Origin: Oscillatoriales cyanobacterium CG2_30_44_21
Lineage (GTDB): Bacteria > Cyanobacteriota > Cyanobacteriia > Pseudanabaenales > Pseudanabaenaceae
Length of the DNA stretch: 49,062 nucleotides
NCBI GenBank assembly: GCA_001873375.1
Contig: MNZA01000078.1
Location: 1 to 49,062, forward strand
Direction: 5' to 3'
Below are positions 37,376-45,874 of the stretch, piece after piece (position 1 is the stretch's first letter; every line of letters begins with the position of its first letter). The position numbers and the translations under genes were made by a program. The notes under the pieces are model-generated. The model was not told the origin of the DNA, did not search any database, and saw nothing but the letters and a program-made list of their open reading frames with translations.

Positions 37376-37574
37376 TGAGAAATTACTTATTTTTTAATGC
37401 GCTTTAAATTCTATTTTATATCATTTATCTTAGATTATGCCCTAGCAATATGATGATTATGCAGAATATTTTTACGCGCTAGCCTTCTACTTGTATTAAT
37501 TTGCGAAAGTGGCAAAGTAATTTTTTTAGAATATATATTTCTACGCCTTATGCGCTTACTTACAACATTTGTCA

Positions 37575-37631
37575 AACCAATAATAAATATGAAAGCGTTG
37601 CGAAGCAACGCTTTCATATTTATTATTGGTT
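37575..37631. repeat. 27-bp hairpin, loop GAA
   Basis: Perfect arms with apex TTGC-GAA-GCAA; followed by GCGCAAAGCGCTGTA (37641-37655), the end module of the TACAG element. Confidence 0.9.
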
Positions 37632-37697
37632 CGGGTTTAGGCGCAAAGCGCTGTAATCCCAATTCACAAACAATGTAAGTAGCTAGGCATAAGTAAC

Positions 37698-37754
37698 CTA
37701 AAAACCAGAGGTGGTTCTGCTCGCGTAGCGAGCAGAACCACCTCTGGTTTTTAG
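37698..37754. repeat. 27-bp hairpin, loop GTA
   Basis: Perfect arms with apex CTCGC-GTA-GCGAG; followed by another GCGCAAAGCGCTGT. Confidence 0.9.
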
Positions 37755-37815
37755 AATGGCGCAAAGCGCTGTCAAACGTTTGTGTATTGAAAGCCAAACC
37801 CAGTAAAGGTTTTTT

Positions 37816-37846
37816 AATAAAGAAATGGCGGAGCCATTTCTTTATT
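37816..37846. repeat. 14-bp hairpin, loop GGA
   Basis: AATAAAGAAATGGC-GGA-GCCATTTCTTTATT; same stem as the copy at 48905, different loop. Confidence 0.9.
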
Positions 37847-37950
37847 TGGTACTAACTAGAAATATCCGCTACAAAGCGATACAATCGTTAATCCTTGCTT
37901 CAAATTTCCATAAAAAAGAAGCCTAACCAAGCCCGTAAGGAACTAACAAA

Positions 37951-38325
37951 ATGACTGTCAAACGTTTGTACGAAACCATGTATATCCTGCGCCCTGACCT
38001 TCCCGATCAGGAAGCAGATGCGGCGATCGCCAAATACCAAGAATTTTTGGTACAGCAAGAAGCTGAAGACATTACCATTCAACATCGCGGTCGCAGAAGA
38101 CTTGCCTATGACATCAAGGGACATCGCGAAGGTATCTATATTCAGTTAAACTACTCGGCAACTCCCAGCACCATTGAAAGCCTAGAAAAGAGTATGCGTC
38201 TTGCTGACGATGTAATTCGTTACATGACCCTCAAGCTAGAGCCTGAAGTTGTCGAAGCAGAAGATGCAGAAGATATTCCTGATGCCGAAGCCCCTATCGA
38301 AGAAGTCGCAGCGGCGGTTGAGTAA
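37951..38325 (+). CDS. rpsF: 30S ribosomal protein S6
   Basis: Binds 16S rRNA with S18 on the platform. 124 residues: ferredoxin-like fold with [39 protein letters not shown] and YMTLKLEPE, then an acidic Glu/Ala tail of about 28 residues, longer than in many S6 proteins. No ssb or rpsR follows, unlike the proteobacterial operon. The first codons contain a 15-base word that also occurs about 185 bases upstream. Confidence 0.96.
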   Translation: MTVKRLYETMYILRPDLPDQEADAAIAKYQEFLVQQEAEDITIQHRGRRRLAYDIKGHREGIYIQLNYSATPSTIESLEKSMRLADDVIRYMTLKLEPEVVEAEDAEDIPDAEAPIEEVAAAVE

Positions 38326-38330
38326 TTCCC

Positions 38331-38373
38331 AAAAATAGCAATGGCGGCGCGATGCGCCGCCATTGCTATTTTT
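38331..38373. terminator. 20-bp hairpin after rpsF, loop GAT
   Basis: Perfect stem with apex GGCGC-GAT-GCGCC and a seven-base T run after it; a good rpsF terminator, 16 bases before the cpcT-like start. Confidence 0.85.
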
Positions 38374-38388
38374 TTGAGGTCACACATT

Positions 38389-38979
38389 ATGAGTAACCAA
38401 CTTTTACAGCTTACATCTTGGCTATCGGGAGAATTTAGCAACCGTCAGCAATCCCTTGATGAACCTGCTTGGTTTGTAAACTTAGTTTGGTGGCAGCGTC
38501 CTATCCCTTGGGCTGTCTTAAATAGCGTGGCTCTATTTGCGGAACAGGCAAATGCGTTAGATCGCGATCGCGCCTATCGTCAGCGTATTTTGCAATTTGT
38601 GGAAACTGATGGCAAGATTCAGGTTAAGTATTGGGGTTTTAAAGAGCCAAGTGCGTGGGTCGGGGCTGGCAAAAATCGCGATCGCCTTAATCAGATTGCC
38701 AGCAATGACCTTGAACCGCTCAGTGGTTGTCTGTTAAATGTAAATTTTGAGAATGGCAGTTACAAGGCGACTATGCCTGAAGATGCTAATTGCTACTTTC
38801 AGTATATGAATGAAATGAGGCAGGTGGTTCTAGGCTTTGAGGTTACAGAAAATAGCTTTTGGAGTGGCGATCGCGGCGTAAATCCTGATACTGGTGCAGC
38901 AATTTGGGGCGCAATTATGGGCTTTTATCAGTTCCAAAAAGTACAAGATTTTAGTCAAGAAATTTTACTAGCGCAATAG
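38389..38979 (+). CDS. CpcT/CpeT-family phycobiliprotein chromophore lyase
   Basis: Attaches phycocyanobilin (or phycoerythrobilin) to the beta-subunit Cys153/155-type site of phycobiliproteins. 196 residues with the family's features: LTSWLSGEFSNRQQSLDEP near the N-terminus, YRQRILQFVETDGKIQVKYW, LSGCLLNVNFENGSYKATMP and GFEVTENSFWSGDRGVNPDTG. The ATG at 38389 follows a GAGGT box; an earlier in-frame ATG at 38341 lies inside the rpsF terminator and is not credible. CpcT and CpeT cannot be told apart here. Its stop lies inside a hairpin. Confidence 0.92.
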   Translation: MSNQLLQLTSWLSGEFSNRQQSLDEPAWFVNLVWWQRPIPWAVLNSVALFAEQANALDRDRAYRQRILQFVETDGKIQVKYWGFKEPSAWVGAGKNRDRLNQIASNDLEPLSGCLLNVNFENGSYKATMPEDANCYFQYMNEMRQVVLGFEVTENSFWSGDRGVNPDTGAAIWGAIMGFYQFQKVQDFSQEILLAQ

Positions 38980-38999
38980 TGAGCGCCGCTCACTATTGC
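38973..38999. repeat. 12-bp hairpin containing the cpcT-like stop, loop GCC
   Basis: GCAATAGTGAGC-GCC-GCTCACTATTGC; the TAG at 38977-38979 is in its left arm. Confidence 0.85.
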
Positions 39000-39032
39000 A
39001 AAAGTCCTGTAGCTATCTAAAACGAAAAAATA

Positions 39033-39332
39033 ATGCGGGTCAAAATTGATAACGAGGTTTTATTTATCCATCGCGAAGATGTCCCCAAATACAATAAGCA
39101 AGGCTCAATTGTCAGAAATAGTTATTTTTGGGCTTTGAGGGCGATCGCGGGTCGCGCCAGCTCTCGTTACGATTGGGAGTTTGAGTCTGAGGTGTGGATT
39201 GCTTTGCAGAGAATGTTGATTTCCTTCGGTGAATCAGGATATTTACCAACCAAGGAAACACTCTTAGAATTTGATGAATCAACGGATGCGATCCCCTCAG
39301 AATTGAGATTAGTTTCCACCAGAGTTGAATAA
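39033..39332 (+). CDS. Small soluble protein of unknown function
   Basis: 99 residues beginning MRVKIDNEVLFIHREDVPKY. No membrane helix or signal peptide. A beta hairpin-like start is followed by Arg-rich and aromatic helices (YFWALRAIAGRASSRYDWEF, EVWIALQRMLISFGES). I recognise no family. It follows the cpcT-like gene by 53 bases in the same direction and may share its transcript, though a hairpin lies between. A GC-NNN-GC hairpin begins at the last base of its stop. Confidence 0.65.
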   Translation: MRVKIDNEVLFIHREDVPKYNKQGSIVRNSYFWALRAIAGRASSRYDWEFESEVWIALQRMLISFGESGYLPTKETLLEFDESTDAIPSELRLVSTRVE

Positions 39333-39356
39333 ATGGCGGCGCGATGCGCCGCCATT
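39332..39356. repeat. 11-bp hairpin abutting a stop codon, loop GAT
   Basis: AATGGCGGCGC-GAT-GCGCCGCCATT begins on the last base of the preceding TAA. Confidence 0.85.
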
Positions 39357-39377
39357 ACAAAGCTTTTCGCTTAATCA

Positions 39378-39436
39378 AAACCGAGAGAAATTTTAAAAGC
39401 GTTGCGAAGCAACGCTTTTAAAATTTCTCTCGGTTT
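39378..39436. repeat. 28-bp hairpin, loop GAA
   Basis: Perfect arms with apex TTGC-GAA-GCAA; convergent gap; the longest stem class along with 1977-2035. Confidence 0.9.
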
Positions 39437-39439
39437 GGG

Positions 39440-39943
39440 TTAAGGGGCAATATATCCTTGGATATTTTCAGGACGCAATGGACGCATAATTTGATTAGCG
39501 CGAACCACTTGCTGATCAGTGCCTTGGACAACAATCAAATATTTACCTTCATCAAGGCGATTACGCAGTGGCACAGAGTCGCTGCTAGTCGCCACGCCAA
39601 CGCCGCCGCCCACAAAAATACTACCCATCGCGCCGCCAAAGGCTCCCAATAAACCACCAATCGCATGGTTGCCGATCGCCCCTGCCCAAGCAAAGGTATG
39701 TAAATCAGTGACGAGGCTAAATCCAACTCCTGAGAAAAATCCAAAGGGAACCAGCCAATAGGACATCAAAAAAGCTTGCTTACGTCCTTGGACAATCGGA
39801 TCAATGAAGCCAAATTCTTCAGCACTTTTGTAGCCCTTTCCTAGAATAGAAATAGCTTCCATCGGAAATTTTTCTGACTCTAGGCGCGTGTAAACTTCCT
39901 CAGCCTTCATGCGATCGCTCCAAACACTGACTAAATAGTTCAT
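39440..39943 (-). CDS. Membrane protein with YflT/GS17M-like N-terminus and glycine-rich helices
   Basis: 167 residues from the ATG at 39943 (MNYLVSVWSDRMKAEEVYTR); an upstream ATG adds seven. The N-terminal 40 residues resemble the short alpha/beta stress-protein fold found in YflT/general stress protein 17M (sensing a strand, a helix with VYTRLESEKFP, then AISILGKGY). Then come two or three hydrophobic stretches rich in Gly and Ala (AIGGLLGAFGGAMGSIFVGG), a glycine-zipper pattern typical of tightly packed membrane helices, and a soluble end (EGKYLIVVQGTDQQVVRANQ). A stress role is only a suggestion. Confidence 0.7.
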   Translation of the reverse strand: MNYLVSVWSDRMKAEEVYTRLESEKFPMEAISILGKGYKSAEEFGFIDPIVQGRKQAFLMSYWLVPFGFFSGVGFSLVTDLHTFAWAGAIGNHAIGGLLGAFGGAMGSIFVGGGVGVATSSDSVPLRNRLDEGKYLIVVQGTDQQVVRANQIMRPLRPENIQGYIAP

Positions 39944-40000
39944 ATAATTTCTAAATCCAAGCAATTTCTAGTCATATCGTAAGGGCTGTGCCGTAAAATA

Positions 40001-40053
40001 AGGAACCGATTTTTGAGGGAGCGGCTTCGCCGCTCCCTCAAAAATCGGTTCCT
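40001..40053. repeat. 25-bp hairpin in a divergent gap, loop TTC
   Basis: Perfect arms with apex GCGGC-TTC-GCCGC, 42 bases before the first CCA-adding-family gene. Confidence 0.9.
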
Positions 40054-40094
40054 AGCGCTAACTTAAACCGCTCAAAATCATTACTTAGACCGCT

Positions 40095-41438
40095 ATGTAC
40101 TTAACCAACTTTGAGCGTTTTTTTAGTCCTTTGCAATGGCAGGTAATTTTAACAATTACCGATATTGCAAGGGATCTAAACTTGCGAGCCTTTGCAGTGG
40201 GGGGAATAGTCCGTGATGCGATTTTGAGCCAACAGAGAAATCAAATTAAAGCTCCACAAAATTCTTTTCCCAAGGATCTTGACTTAGTTTTTGATGGAGC
40301 CGTAGGCGCAGGAATTAAAGTGGCGATCGCTTTGCACCAACTTTTCCCAGAGACAAAATTACAAATCCATGAAAAATTTCAAACTGCGGAAATCCATTGG
40401 CAAGCATCCGCAACTGACCATGAATTTGCGATCGACTTAGCCACAGCGCGTCGCGAAGTCTATGCCTATGCTGGCGCAAATCCGCAGGTAGAAGCAACCA
40501 CCATTGATCAAGATCTCTATCGGCGCGACTTTACGATCAATGCCCTTGCAGTACAGCTAGACCGAGAGCAAGGAACAAAGAGTGAAGTGATCGATCAATT
40601 TGATGGCTTAGGCGACCTCGCCCGCCGACAAGTACGCGCCATTCGTCAAGGCAGCTTTATCGAAGATCCGCGCCGCCTCTTTCGGGTAGTCAGGTTTGCA
40701 GTGCGCCTGGATTTGGCGATCGCCCCTGAAACTTACGCAGACATTATCGCCACAACCTCCAGTGGAGTCCATGACGCGATCGGCGGAGCGCGATTACGTT
40801 CCGAACTGCTCTATATCCTTGCAGAACCTAAGTCCGCCCAAATGTTTGAAACCTTACAAAAATTAGATATTTTGCGCTGCATCGATCCCAGTTTGCAGTT
40901 GCCAAACGATCCCGCTGACAGCTTTAAACACCAATTGCGGCGATCGCAATATTGGCTAAAATCTCTCAAGCGCCAAAATCCCAAAAACTATGGGGCAATA
41001 TCCCCACTAACTTTGGGGCTAGAACTTTTGCTGTCCTATCTAAATCCTGCGATCGCGCTTCAAATCGACTTGGGATTGACAACTGAACAAAAAATTAGAC
41101 TTACCAAACTTGCTGAACTCTTGGAAAGCTTCCCCAAATTTTTAAAAGCTCATCCCCCAACCTCGGAAATATGCCAACACCTCGAAAAATTTGATAACCA
41201 GACCTTAATCCTCGCCGCCGCAAAACTTGATCGAGACTATTGGCGCAGCATTGGAAAATATCTCACTCATTGGCAAATGATCAAATCTCCCTTAACAGGA
41301 TCAGATCTTAAAAATCTGGGCTACCCATCAGGCAAACAAATGGGGGAAATATTGCAAAATTTGCGCCTTGCCAAACTTAATGGAATGATCAGCAATCGTG
41401 ACAGTGCGATCGCTTACTTAGACCTCAAAAGTCCATAG
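40095..41438 (+). CDS. CCA-adding family nucleotidyltransferase (copy 1)
   Basis: Class II tRNA nucleotidyltransferase/poly(A) polymerase family, acting on tRNA 3' ends. 447 residues. Motif A: FAVGGIVRDAIL with catalytic acidic pair in KDLDLVFDG; motif B: DLYRRDFTINALAVQL; motif C/D: RQGSFIEDPRRLFRVVRFAV, which includes the EDxxR nucleotide-selecting element. The helical C-terminal half is less conserved and lacks an HD domain. A second, shorter family member lies at 47587, so this may be either the CC-adding or A-adding enzyme. The stop is inside a hairpin. Confidence 0.88.
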   Translation: MYLTNFERFFSPLQWQVILTITDIARDLNLRAFAVGGIVRDAILSQQRNQIKAPQNSFPKDLDLVFDGAVGAGIKVAIALHQLFPETKLQIHEKFQTAEIHWQASATDHEFAIDLATARREVYAYAGANPQVEATTIDQDLYRRDFTINALAVQLDREQGTKSEVIDQFDGLGDLARRQVRAIRQGSFIEDPRRLFRVVRFAVRLDLAIAPETYADIIATTSSGVHDAIGGARLRSELLYILAEPKSAQMFETLQKLDILRCIDPSLQLPNDPADSFKHQLRRSQYWLKSLKRQNPKNYGAISPLTLGLELLLSYLNPAIALQIDLGLTTEQKIRLTKLAELLESFPKFLKAHPPTSEICQHLEKFDNQTLILAAAKLDRDYWRSIGKYLTHWQMIKSPLTGSDLKNLGYPSGKQMGEILQNLRLAKLNGMISNRDSAIAYLDLKSP

Positions 41439-41466
41439 AAGCGATGCTAAGCATCGCTTCTATGGA
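41432..41466. terminator. 16-bp hairpin containing the copy 1 CCA gene stop, loop TAA
   Basis: TCCATAGAAGCGATGC-TAA-GCATCGCTTCTATGGA; the TAG at 41436-41438 is in the left arm. Confidence 0.8.
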
Positions 41467-41502
41467 TTAGCGCCAAGCGTAGCTACTAATCTGCTGGCAA
41501 GT

Positions 41503-41694
41503 TTACTTTGCCCTCATAATAAATTCAAATCCCATTTTGAACCTTTGCTTAGATGTATCAATCTCATAAGCTCTGAACTCAGACTGCAAAAACTTTTTCA
41601 TCAGAGGTTGCTTAGACAAACTTAGCAATTCTTTTAATTCATCTTCCGAAAAATCGGCTGCTAGCCTTTTTGCATAAGCATCTTGGGATTGTTT
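41503..41694 (-). pseudogene. 3' remnant of a gene (DUF2059-like C-terminus)
   Basis: An open minus-strand stretch of 63 codons reads as a protein C-terminus (DAYAKRLAADFSEDELKELL, then KQPLMKKFLQSEF and FKMGFEFIMRAK, then stop). FSEDELKELL followed by a PLMKKF-type segment recalls the end of DUF2059 proteins. There is no start codon at its head; a stop codon and then a TACAG/CTGTA element (41699-41794) replace the 5' part. It is probably a gene truncated by that element or by a deletion beside it. Family match is tentative. Confidence 0.5.
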
Positions 41695-41698
41695 CTAC

Positions 41699-41794
41699 TT
41701 GCGCTTAATTAAAACCCAAAGAAATTGTGGGAAGCGGTGCGGAGCGCCGCTTCCCACAATTTCTCTGTACCACTCAAAGCCTCAACAGGCTGTA
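41699..41794 (-). repeat. Reverse-oriented TACAG/CTGTA element with an internal 21-bp hairpin
   Basis: Reads TTGCGCTTAATTAAAACCCA, then a hairpin (41720-41764, apex GC-GGA-GC, one wobble), then TGTACCACTCAAAGCCTCAA and GGCTGTA. It is the reverse complement of the 31233 layout with one end shortened. Confidence 0.7.
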
Positions 41795-42126
41795 TTGCCG
41801 CGCTTTGCGCTGCAATAACAATTCTTGGGCGCGTCAGGCATCCTGTCTGACCTACAAAATTTCAAATTCTCACATCGTGGCGCGGGCATCCTGCCCGATT
41901 AGAGATTCTGGATTTGCCTTACAGCAAAGCGTTCTTCTAAATCAGTTGCATAGGCAACAAAATCCTAAAAATATGAAGCTAAATAGCCAGTGAAAATTAA
42001 AGATTATTCCTAAGACATATCTTTAAGTTTTGGTTAAAAAGGAGTGAGATCCGTACACACAGAATGCTGCTATGGCTGTGCTAGTATTAACCTTAACCAG
42101 AACGCAGCAAAGTATGGGGTAATGCC
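41795..42126. other. clpC upstream region with GCATCCTGC-type repeats
   Basis: Contains two related inverted repeats, GTCAGGCATCCTGTCTGAC (41833-41851) and CGGGCATCCTGCCCG (41883-41897). No gene is seen. The clpC promoter should lie in its last 100 bases; TAGTAT at 42082-42087 is a possible -10. Confidence 0.5.
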
Positions 42127-44616
42127 ATGTTTGAACGCTTTACAGAAAAAGCAATTAAAGTAATCATGCTGGCTCAAGAGGAAGCTCGCCGCCTCGGTCA
42201 TAACTTTGTCGGCACAGAGCAAATCCTGTTGGGTCTAATCGGAGAAGGAACTGGCGTTGCCGCCAAAGTACTCAAGTCCATGGGTGTAAACCTCAAAGAC
42301 GCTCGCATTGAGGTTGAAAAGATCATCGGACGCGGCTCTGGTTTTGTCGCCGTCGAAATTCCTTTCACTCCTCGCGCCAAGAGAGTCCTAGAGTTGTCCT
42401 TAGAAGAAGCTCGCCAGTTAGGACACAACTATATCGGTACTGAGCATTTGTTGCTAGGACTAATTCGCGAAGGCGAAGGTGTAGCGGCTAGAGTTTTAGA
42501 AAACCTCGGCGTAGACCTATCCAAGGTTCGCACCCAAGTAATTAGGATGCTGGGCGAAACTGCCGAAGTATCCGCAGGTGGTGGTAGCGGTGGACGCACC
42601 AAAACGCCAACCCTTGATGAATTTGGGTCTAATTTGACCCAGCTTGCTCAAGATGGCAAGCTCGATCCAGTCGTGGGTCGTGAGAAAGAAATTGAGCGCG
42701 TGATCCAAATTCTTGGTCGCCGCACCAAGAACAATCCAGTCCTCATTGGTGAACCTGGGGTGGGTAAAACCGCGATCGCCGAAGGTTTAGCCCAACGCAT
42801 TATTAACAGTGACATCCCTGACATTTTGCAAGAAAAGCGGGTGGTCACCCTAGATGTCGGCTTGCTTGTAGCAGGTACAAAATACCGTGGTGAGTTTGAG
42901 GAACGCCTCAAAAAGATCATGGAAGAAGTGCGTACCGCAGGCAATGTGATCTTGGTAATCGATGAAGTACATACCTTGATCGGTGCAGGTGCTGCGGAAG
43001 GCGCGATCGATGCTGCGAATATTCTCAAGCCAGCCCTTGCCCGTGGTGAACTGCAATGCATCGGCGCAACCACCCTCGATGAATACCGTAAGCACATTGA
43101 GCGCGATGCTGCCCTAGAACGGCGCTTCCAACCCGTCATGGTCGGTGAGCCTAGCGTCGAAGAAACCATCGAAATTTTGATCGGTTTGCGTCAGCGCTAC
43201 GAAGAACACCACAAGCTCAAGATTGATGACGAAGCGCTAGTTGCCGCCGCTAAGTTAGCTGATCGCTACATCAGCGATCGCTTCTTACCCGATAAGGCAA
43301 TCGACTTGATGGATGAAGCTGGTTCACGCGTGCGCCTGATCAACTCACAGCTTCCCCCTGCGGCAAAGGAACTTGACAAAGAATTGCGTCAAGCCCTAAA
43401 AGATAAGGATGATGCCGTCCGCAAGCAAGACTTTGACAAGGCTGCGGAACTGCGTGACAAGGAAATCGACCTCAAGCAAAAGATTCGCGCCCTTAGCCAA
43501 ACTAAGAAAGCCGAAGCACCCCTTGAAGATGCGCCTGAAATTCGCGTCACCGAAGAAGACATTGCCTACATCGTCAGTTCTTGGACAGGTGTACCTGTTC
43601 TCAAGATTACCGAATCTGAGTCAGCCAAGCTCATGCAAATGGAGGAAACCCTGCATGGTCGTGTGATTGGTCAAGATGAAGCCGTTAAAGCAATTTCGCG
43701 AGCTATTCGTCGCGCTCGTGTCGGTCTCAAGAGTCCCGATCGCCCGATCGCTAGCTTTATCTTCTCAGGACCTACAGGTGTTGGTAAGACCGAGTTAACC
43801 AAGGCTCTCGCCGCTTACTTCTTCGGTTCCGAAGATGCGATGATCCGCCTCGATATGTCGGAATACATGGAGCGCCACACCGTATCCAAGTTGATCGGCT
43901 CACCTCCTGGCTATGTCGGCTACAACGAGGGTGGTCAGCTTACCGAAGCTGTGCGCCGCAGACCCTACACTGTCGTGCTGTTCGATGAAATCGAAAAAGC
44001 TCACCCCGATGTCTTCAACTTGCTATTGCAAGTCCTAGAAGATGGACGCTTGACTGACTCGAAGGGTCGCACCGTGGACTTCAAAAACACCCTTTTGATC
44101 ATGACCTCCAACGTTGGTTCTAAGGTTATCGAAAAAGGTGGCGGTGGACTTGGCTTTGACTTTGCGGCAAGCCAAGAAGATGGGTTGTATACCCGCATTA
44201 GGTCACTGGTTAACGAAGAACTAAAACAATACTTCCGTCCAGAGTTCTTGAATCGCTTGGATGAAATCATCGTCTTCCGTCAATTGACCAAGCCCGAAGT
44301 CAAGGAAATCGCTGACCTCATGCTCAACGAGTTCTTCAAGCGGATGCTTGCCAAGGATATCGTCTTGACCGTGACCGAACGCTTCAAGGATCTTCTAGTC
44401 CAAGAAGGTTACAACCCTAGCTACGGAGCGCGTCCATTACGCCGTGCGATTATGCGTCTTCTCGAAGACTCCCTTGCTGAAGAAATACTCACAGGTAAAG
44501 TGCGCGAAGGTGCATCGGTAACTGTTGATGTTGATGACGATGGCAAAGTTCGGGTAATCGAGCAAGAATCCATTAGTGGTTCCGAAAACAACCTTCAGTT
44601 GTTACCCTCCGCGTAA
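42127..44616 (+). CDS. clpC: ATP-dependent Clp protease ATP-binding subunit ClpC
   Basis: HSP100 unfoldase partner of ClpP/ClpR, guided by ClpS and other adaptors. 829 residues: two N-terminal Clp_N repeats (residues 1-150: [15 protein letters not shown] and [15 protein letters not shown]), first AAA+ module with Walker A GEPGVGKT at 208-215 and [12 protein letters not shown], a UVR/middle coiled coil ([20 protein letters not shown]), second AAA+ module with GPTGVGKT at 548-555 and a C-terminal D2-small domain. The ClpP-docking region is present. Essential in cyanobacteria and normally the most conserved Clp ATPase. Confidence 0.98.
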   Translation: MFERFTEKAIKVIMLAQEEARRLGHNFVGTEQILLGLIGEGTGVAAKVLKSMGVNLKDARIEVEKIIGRGSGFVAVEIPFTPRAKRVLELSLEEARQLGHNYIGTEHLLLGLIREGEGVAARVLENLGVDLSKVRTQVIRMLGETAEVSAGGGSGGRTKTPTLDEFGSNLTQLAQDGKLDPVVGREKEIERVIQILGRRTKNNPVLIGEPGVGKTAIAEGLAQRIINSDIPDILQEKRVVTLDVGLLVAGTKYRGEFEERLKKIMEEVRTAGNVILVIDEVHTLIGAGAAEGAIDAANILKPALARGELQCIGATTLDEYRKHIERDAALERRFQPVMVGEPSVEETIEILIGLRQRYEEHHKLKIDDEALVAAAKLADRYISDRFLPDKAIDLMDEAGSRVRLINSQLPPAAKELDKELRQALKDKDDAVRKQDFDKAAELRDKEIDLKQKIRALSQTKKAEAPLEDAPEIRVTEEDIAYIVSSWTGVPVLKITESESAKLMQMEETLHGRVIGQDEAVKAISRAIRRARVGLKSPDRPIASFIFSGPTGVGKTELTKALAAYFFGSEDAMIRLDMSEYMERHTVSKLIGSPPGYVGYNEGGQLTEAVRRRPYTVVLFDEIEKAHPDVFNLLLQVLEDGRLTDSKGRTVDFKNTLLIMTSNVGSKVIEKGGGGLGFDFAASQEDGLYTRIRSLVNEELKQYFRPEFLNRLDEIIVFRQLTKPEVKEIADLMLNEFFKRMLAKDIVLTVTERFKDLLVQEGYNPSYGARPLRRAIMRLLEDSLAEEILTGKVREGASVTVDVDDDGKVRVIEQESISGSENNLQLLPSA

Positions 44617-44671
44617 ACTGCATTTTCAGACAATAGGTTTTAGATCATTGTCCAAAAATGCCTTGTCAAAG

Positions 44672-44702
44672 GCTATTGGTAGCGCTCTGCGCCGCCAATA
44701 GC
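44672..44702. repeat. 14-bp imperfect hairpin, loop TCT
   Basis: GCTATTGG...GCGC-TCT-GCGC...CCAATAGC with one mismatch and one wobble; followed by a T run, between clpC and minC. Confidence 0.75.
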
Positions 44703-44736
44703 TATATTTTTTGAGATTTTTTAGAAAACAAGCTTC

Positions 44737-45813
44737 ATGAATGTAAATGAGCGTGTCACAGCCGTTAAAAGCAATCCTCCGCCGCTGTCTAGGAATCAGC
44801 CAAGTGCGGGGGATTTGTCGTATGCGGAAATGCCTGAAGTTGTGGTTACTCCATCGAATGACGACCCCACTGGTAATGTCCCTGCGCCCTTGACGATCGC
44901 CGATGTTGAAGGTGGTGAACTCCAGCCATTGAAGGCAGCCCTAAAAGATGCTTTGCAGTCCCAGCCGACTGAACCTGAAGTATCTCAAGTTCGGTTTAAA
45001 ACTTTACAAGGTAAGCTCAATTTGATTCTGCCATTGGAACCGAAAACACAACGAGAATTTGGTCAACATCAAAGTAGTCCTAAAGCGGAGCAAGAAGAAG
45101 TTACTAAATTAATCCAGATGTTTGGCAATGCTGAGCAAACTGCTAGTAATTCTGATCAGGGCTTGATGGCTCTGACATGGACAGAAATCTTGACGCAGCT
45201 TGAGCAGCGTGTGTCAGCAAGTGGTAATGAATGGAAGCCCCGTACTCAGGTGTATTTGCAAGCTGGCGATCGCCTCCTCGATAGTCGCCAACTTCAAGAA
45301 ATATCTGAGTCATTACAAAATCACCAACTCTTACTACATTCAGTTGTAACTAACCGCCGCCAAACCGCGATTAATGCCGCCAGCATGGGGCTGTGCGTCG
45401 AGCAAGGAACCGTATTTCGAGAACTGTTCGGCTTCAACCCCATTCCTAACGCACTGATCGACGACCCTCTATACATTAAGATGACTGTGAGATCTGGTGT
45501 CGAAATTAGACATTCAGGCAGTATTATTGTGTTCGGTGATGTCAATGCTGGTGCAGAGCTAATTTCTGAAGGCGACATTATTGTCTGCGGCAAACTAAAG
45601 GGCATGGCTCATGCTGGATCCAGAGGAAATGCCCAGTCAATTGTCTTAGCTTCTCACCTAGATGCTACTCAAATTAGAATCGCTAGTTTGATCGCCCGTG
45701 TGGAAAGCCCTAGCACTTACTTTTCTCCAGAAGTAGCTTTTGTCAGTCAGCAAGGTACGCCTGTGATTCAGATTGTCCAAGTTGTTGACTACTACTCAAG
45801 AAATAAAAGTTAG
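44737..45813 (+). CDS. minC: Septum site-determining protein MinC
   Basis: FtsZ polymerisation inhibitor positioned by MinD. 358 residues: about 85 low-complexity N-terminal residues (Pro/Ser/Thr/Glu-rich), a MinC_N-type domain (VRFKTLQGKLNLILPLE, TWTEILTQLEQR), and the C-terminal right-handed beta helix (VRSGVEIRHSGSIIVFGDVN, GDIIVCGKLKGMAHAG, SIVLASHLDATQIRIA) that binds MinD and FtsZ. The disordered extension makes it longer than well-studied MinC proteins. First gene of minC-minD-minE; 61 bases before minD. Confidence 0.94.
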   Translation: MNVNERVTAVKSNPPPLSRNQPSAGDLSYAEMPEVVVTPSNDDPTGNVPAPLTIADVEGGELQPLKAALKDALQSQPTEPEVSQVRFKTLQGKLNLILPLEPKTQREFGQHQSSPKAEQEEVTKLIQMFGNAEQTASNSDQGLMALTWTEILTQLEQRVSASGNEWKPRTQVYLQAGDRLLDSRQLQEISESLQNHQLLLHSVVTNRRQTAINAASMGLCVEQGTVFRELFGFNPIPNALIDDPLYIKMTVRSGVEIRHSGSIIVFGDVNAGAELISEGDIIVCGKLKGMAHAGSRGNAQSIVLASHLDATQIRIASLIARVESPSTYFSPEVAFVSQQGTPVIQIVQVVDYYSRNKS

Positions 45814-45874
45814 TACTGTCAAATTTTCCCCAATCTTTAAAATGTTATTCCCTTCTAATCAGTAATTCGTAAAC

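Larger units (their letters stand above)
37376..37950. other. Divergent gap with three hairpins before rpsF
   Basis: 575 bases with no credible gene; frames open on the minus strand here run through palindromes. It holds hairpins at 37575, 37698 and 37816, two GCGCAAAGCGCTGT words (37641 and 37760) and a 15-base word (37769-37783) repeated in the rpsF start. The rpsF promoter must be here. Confidence 0.6.

Noticed and set aside
37435-37797. 120-residue minus-strand frame
   Set aside because: Runs through two perfect hairpins and repeat words; coding is not credible.
38341-38388. Upstream start for the cpcT-like gene
   Set aside because: The extra codons are the rpsF terminator hairpin; a ribosome binding site precedes 38389 instead.
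41727-41993. 88-residue plus-strand frame before clpC
   Set aside because: Made of element and GCATCCTGC repeat sequence.
42648-43169. 173-residue frame opposite clpC
   Set aside because: Antisense to the highly conserved ClpC AAA+ module.
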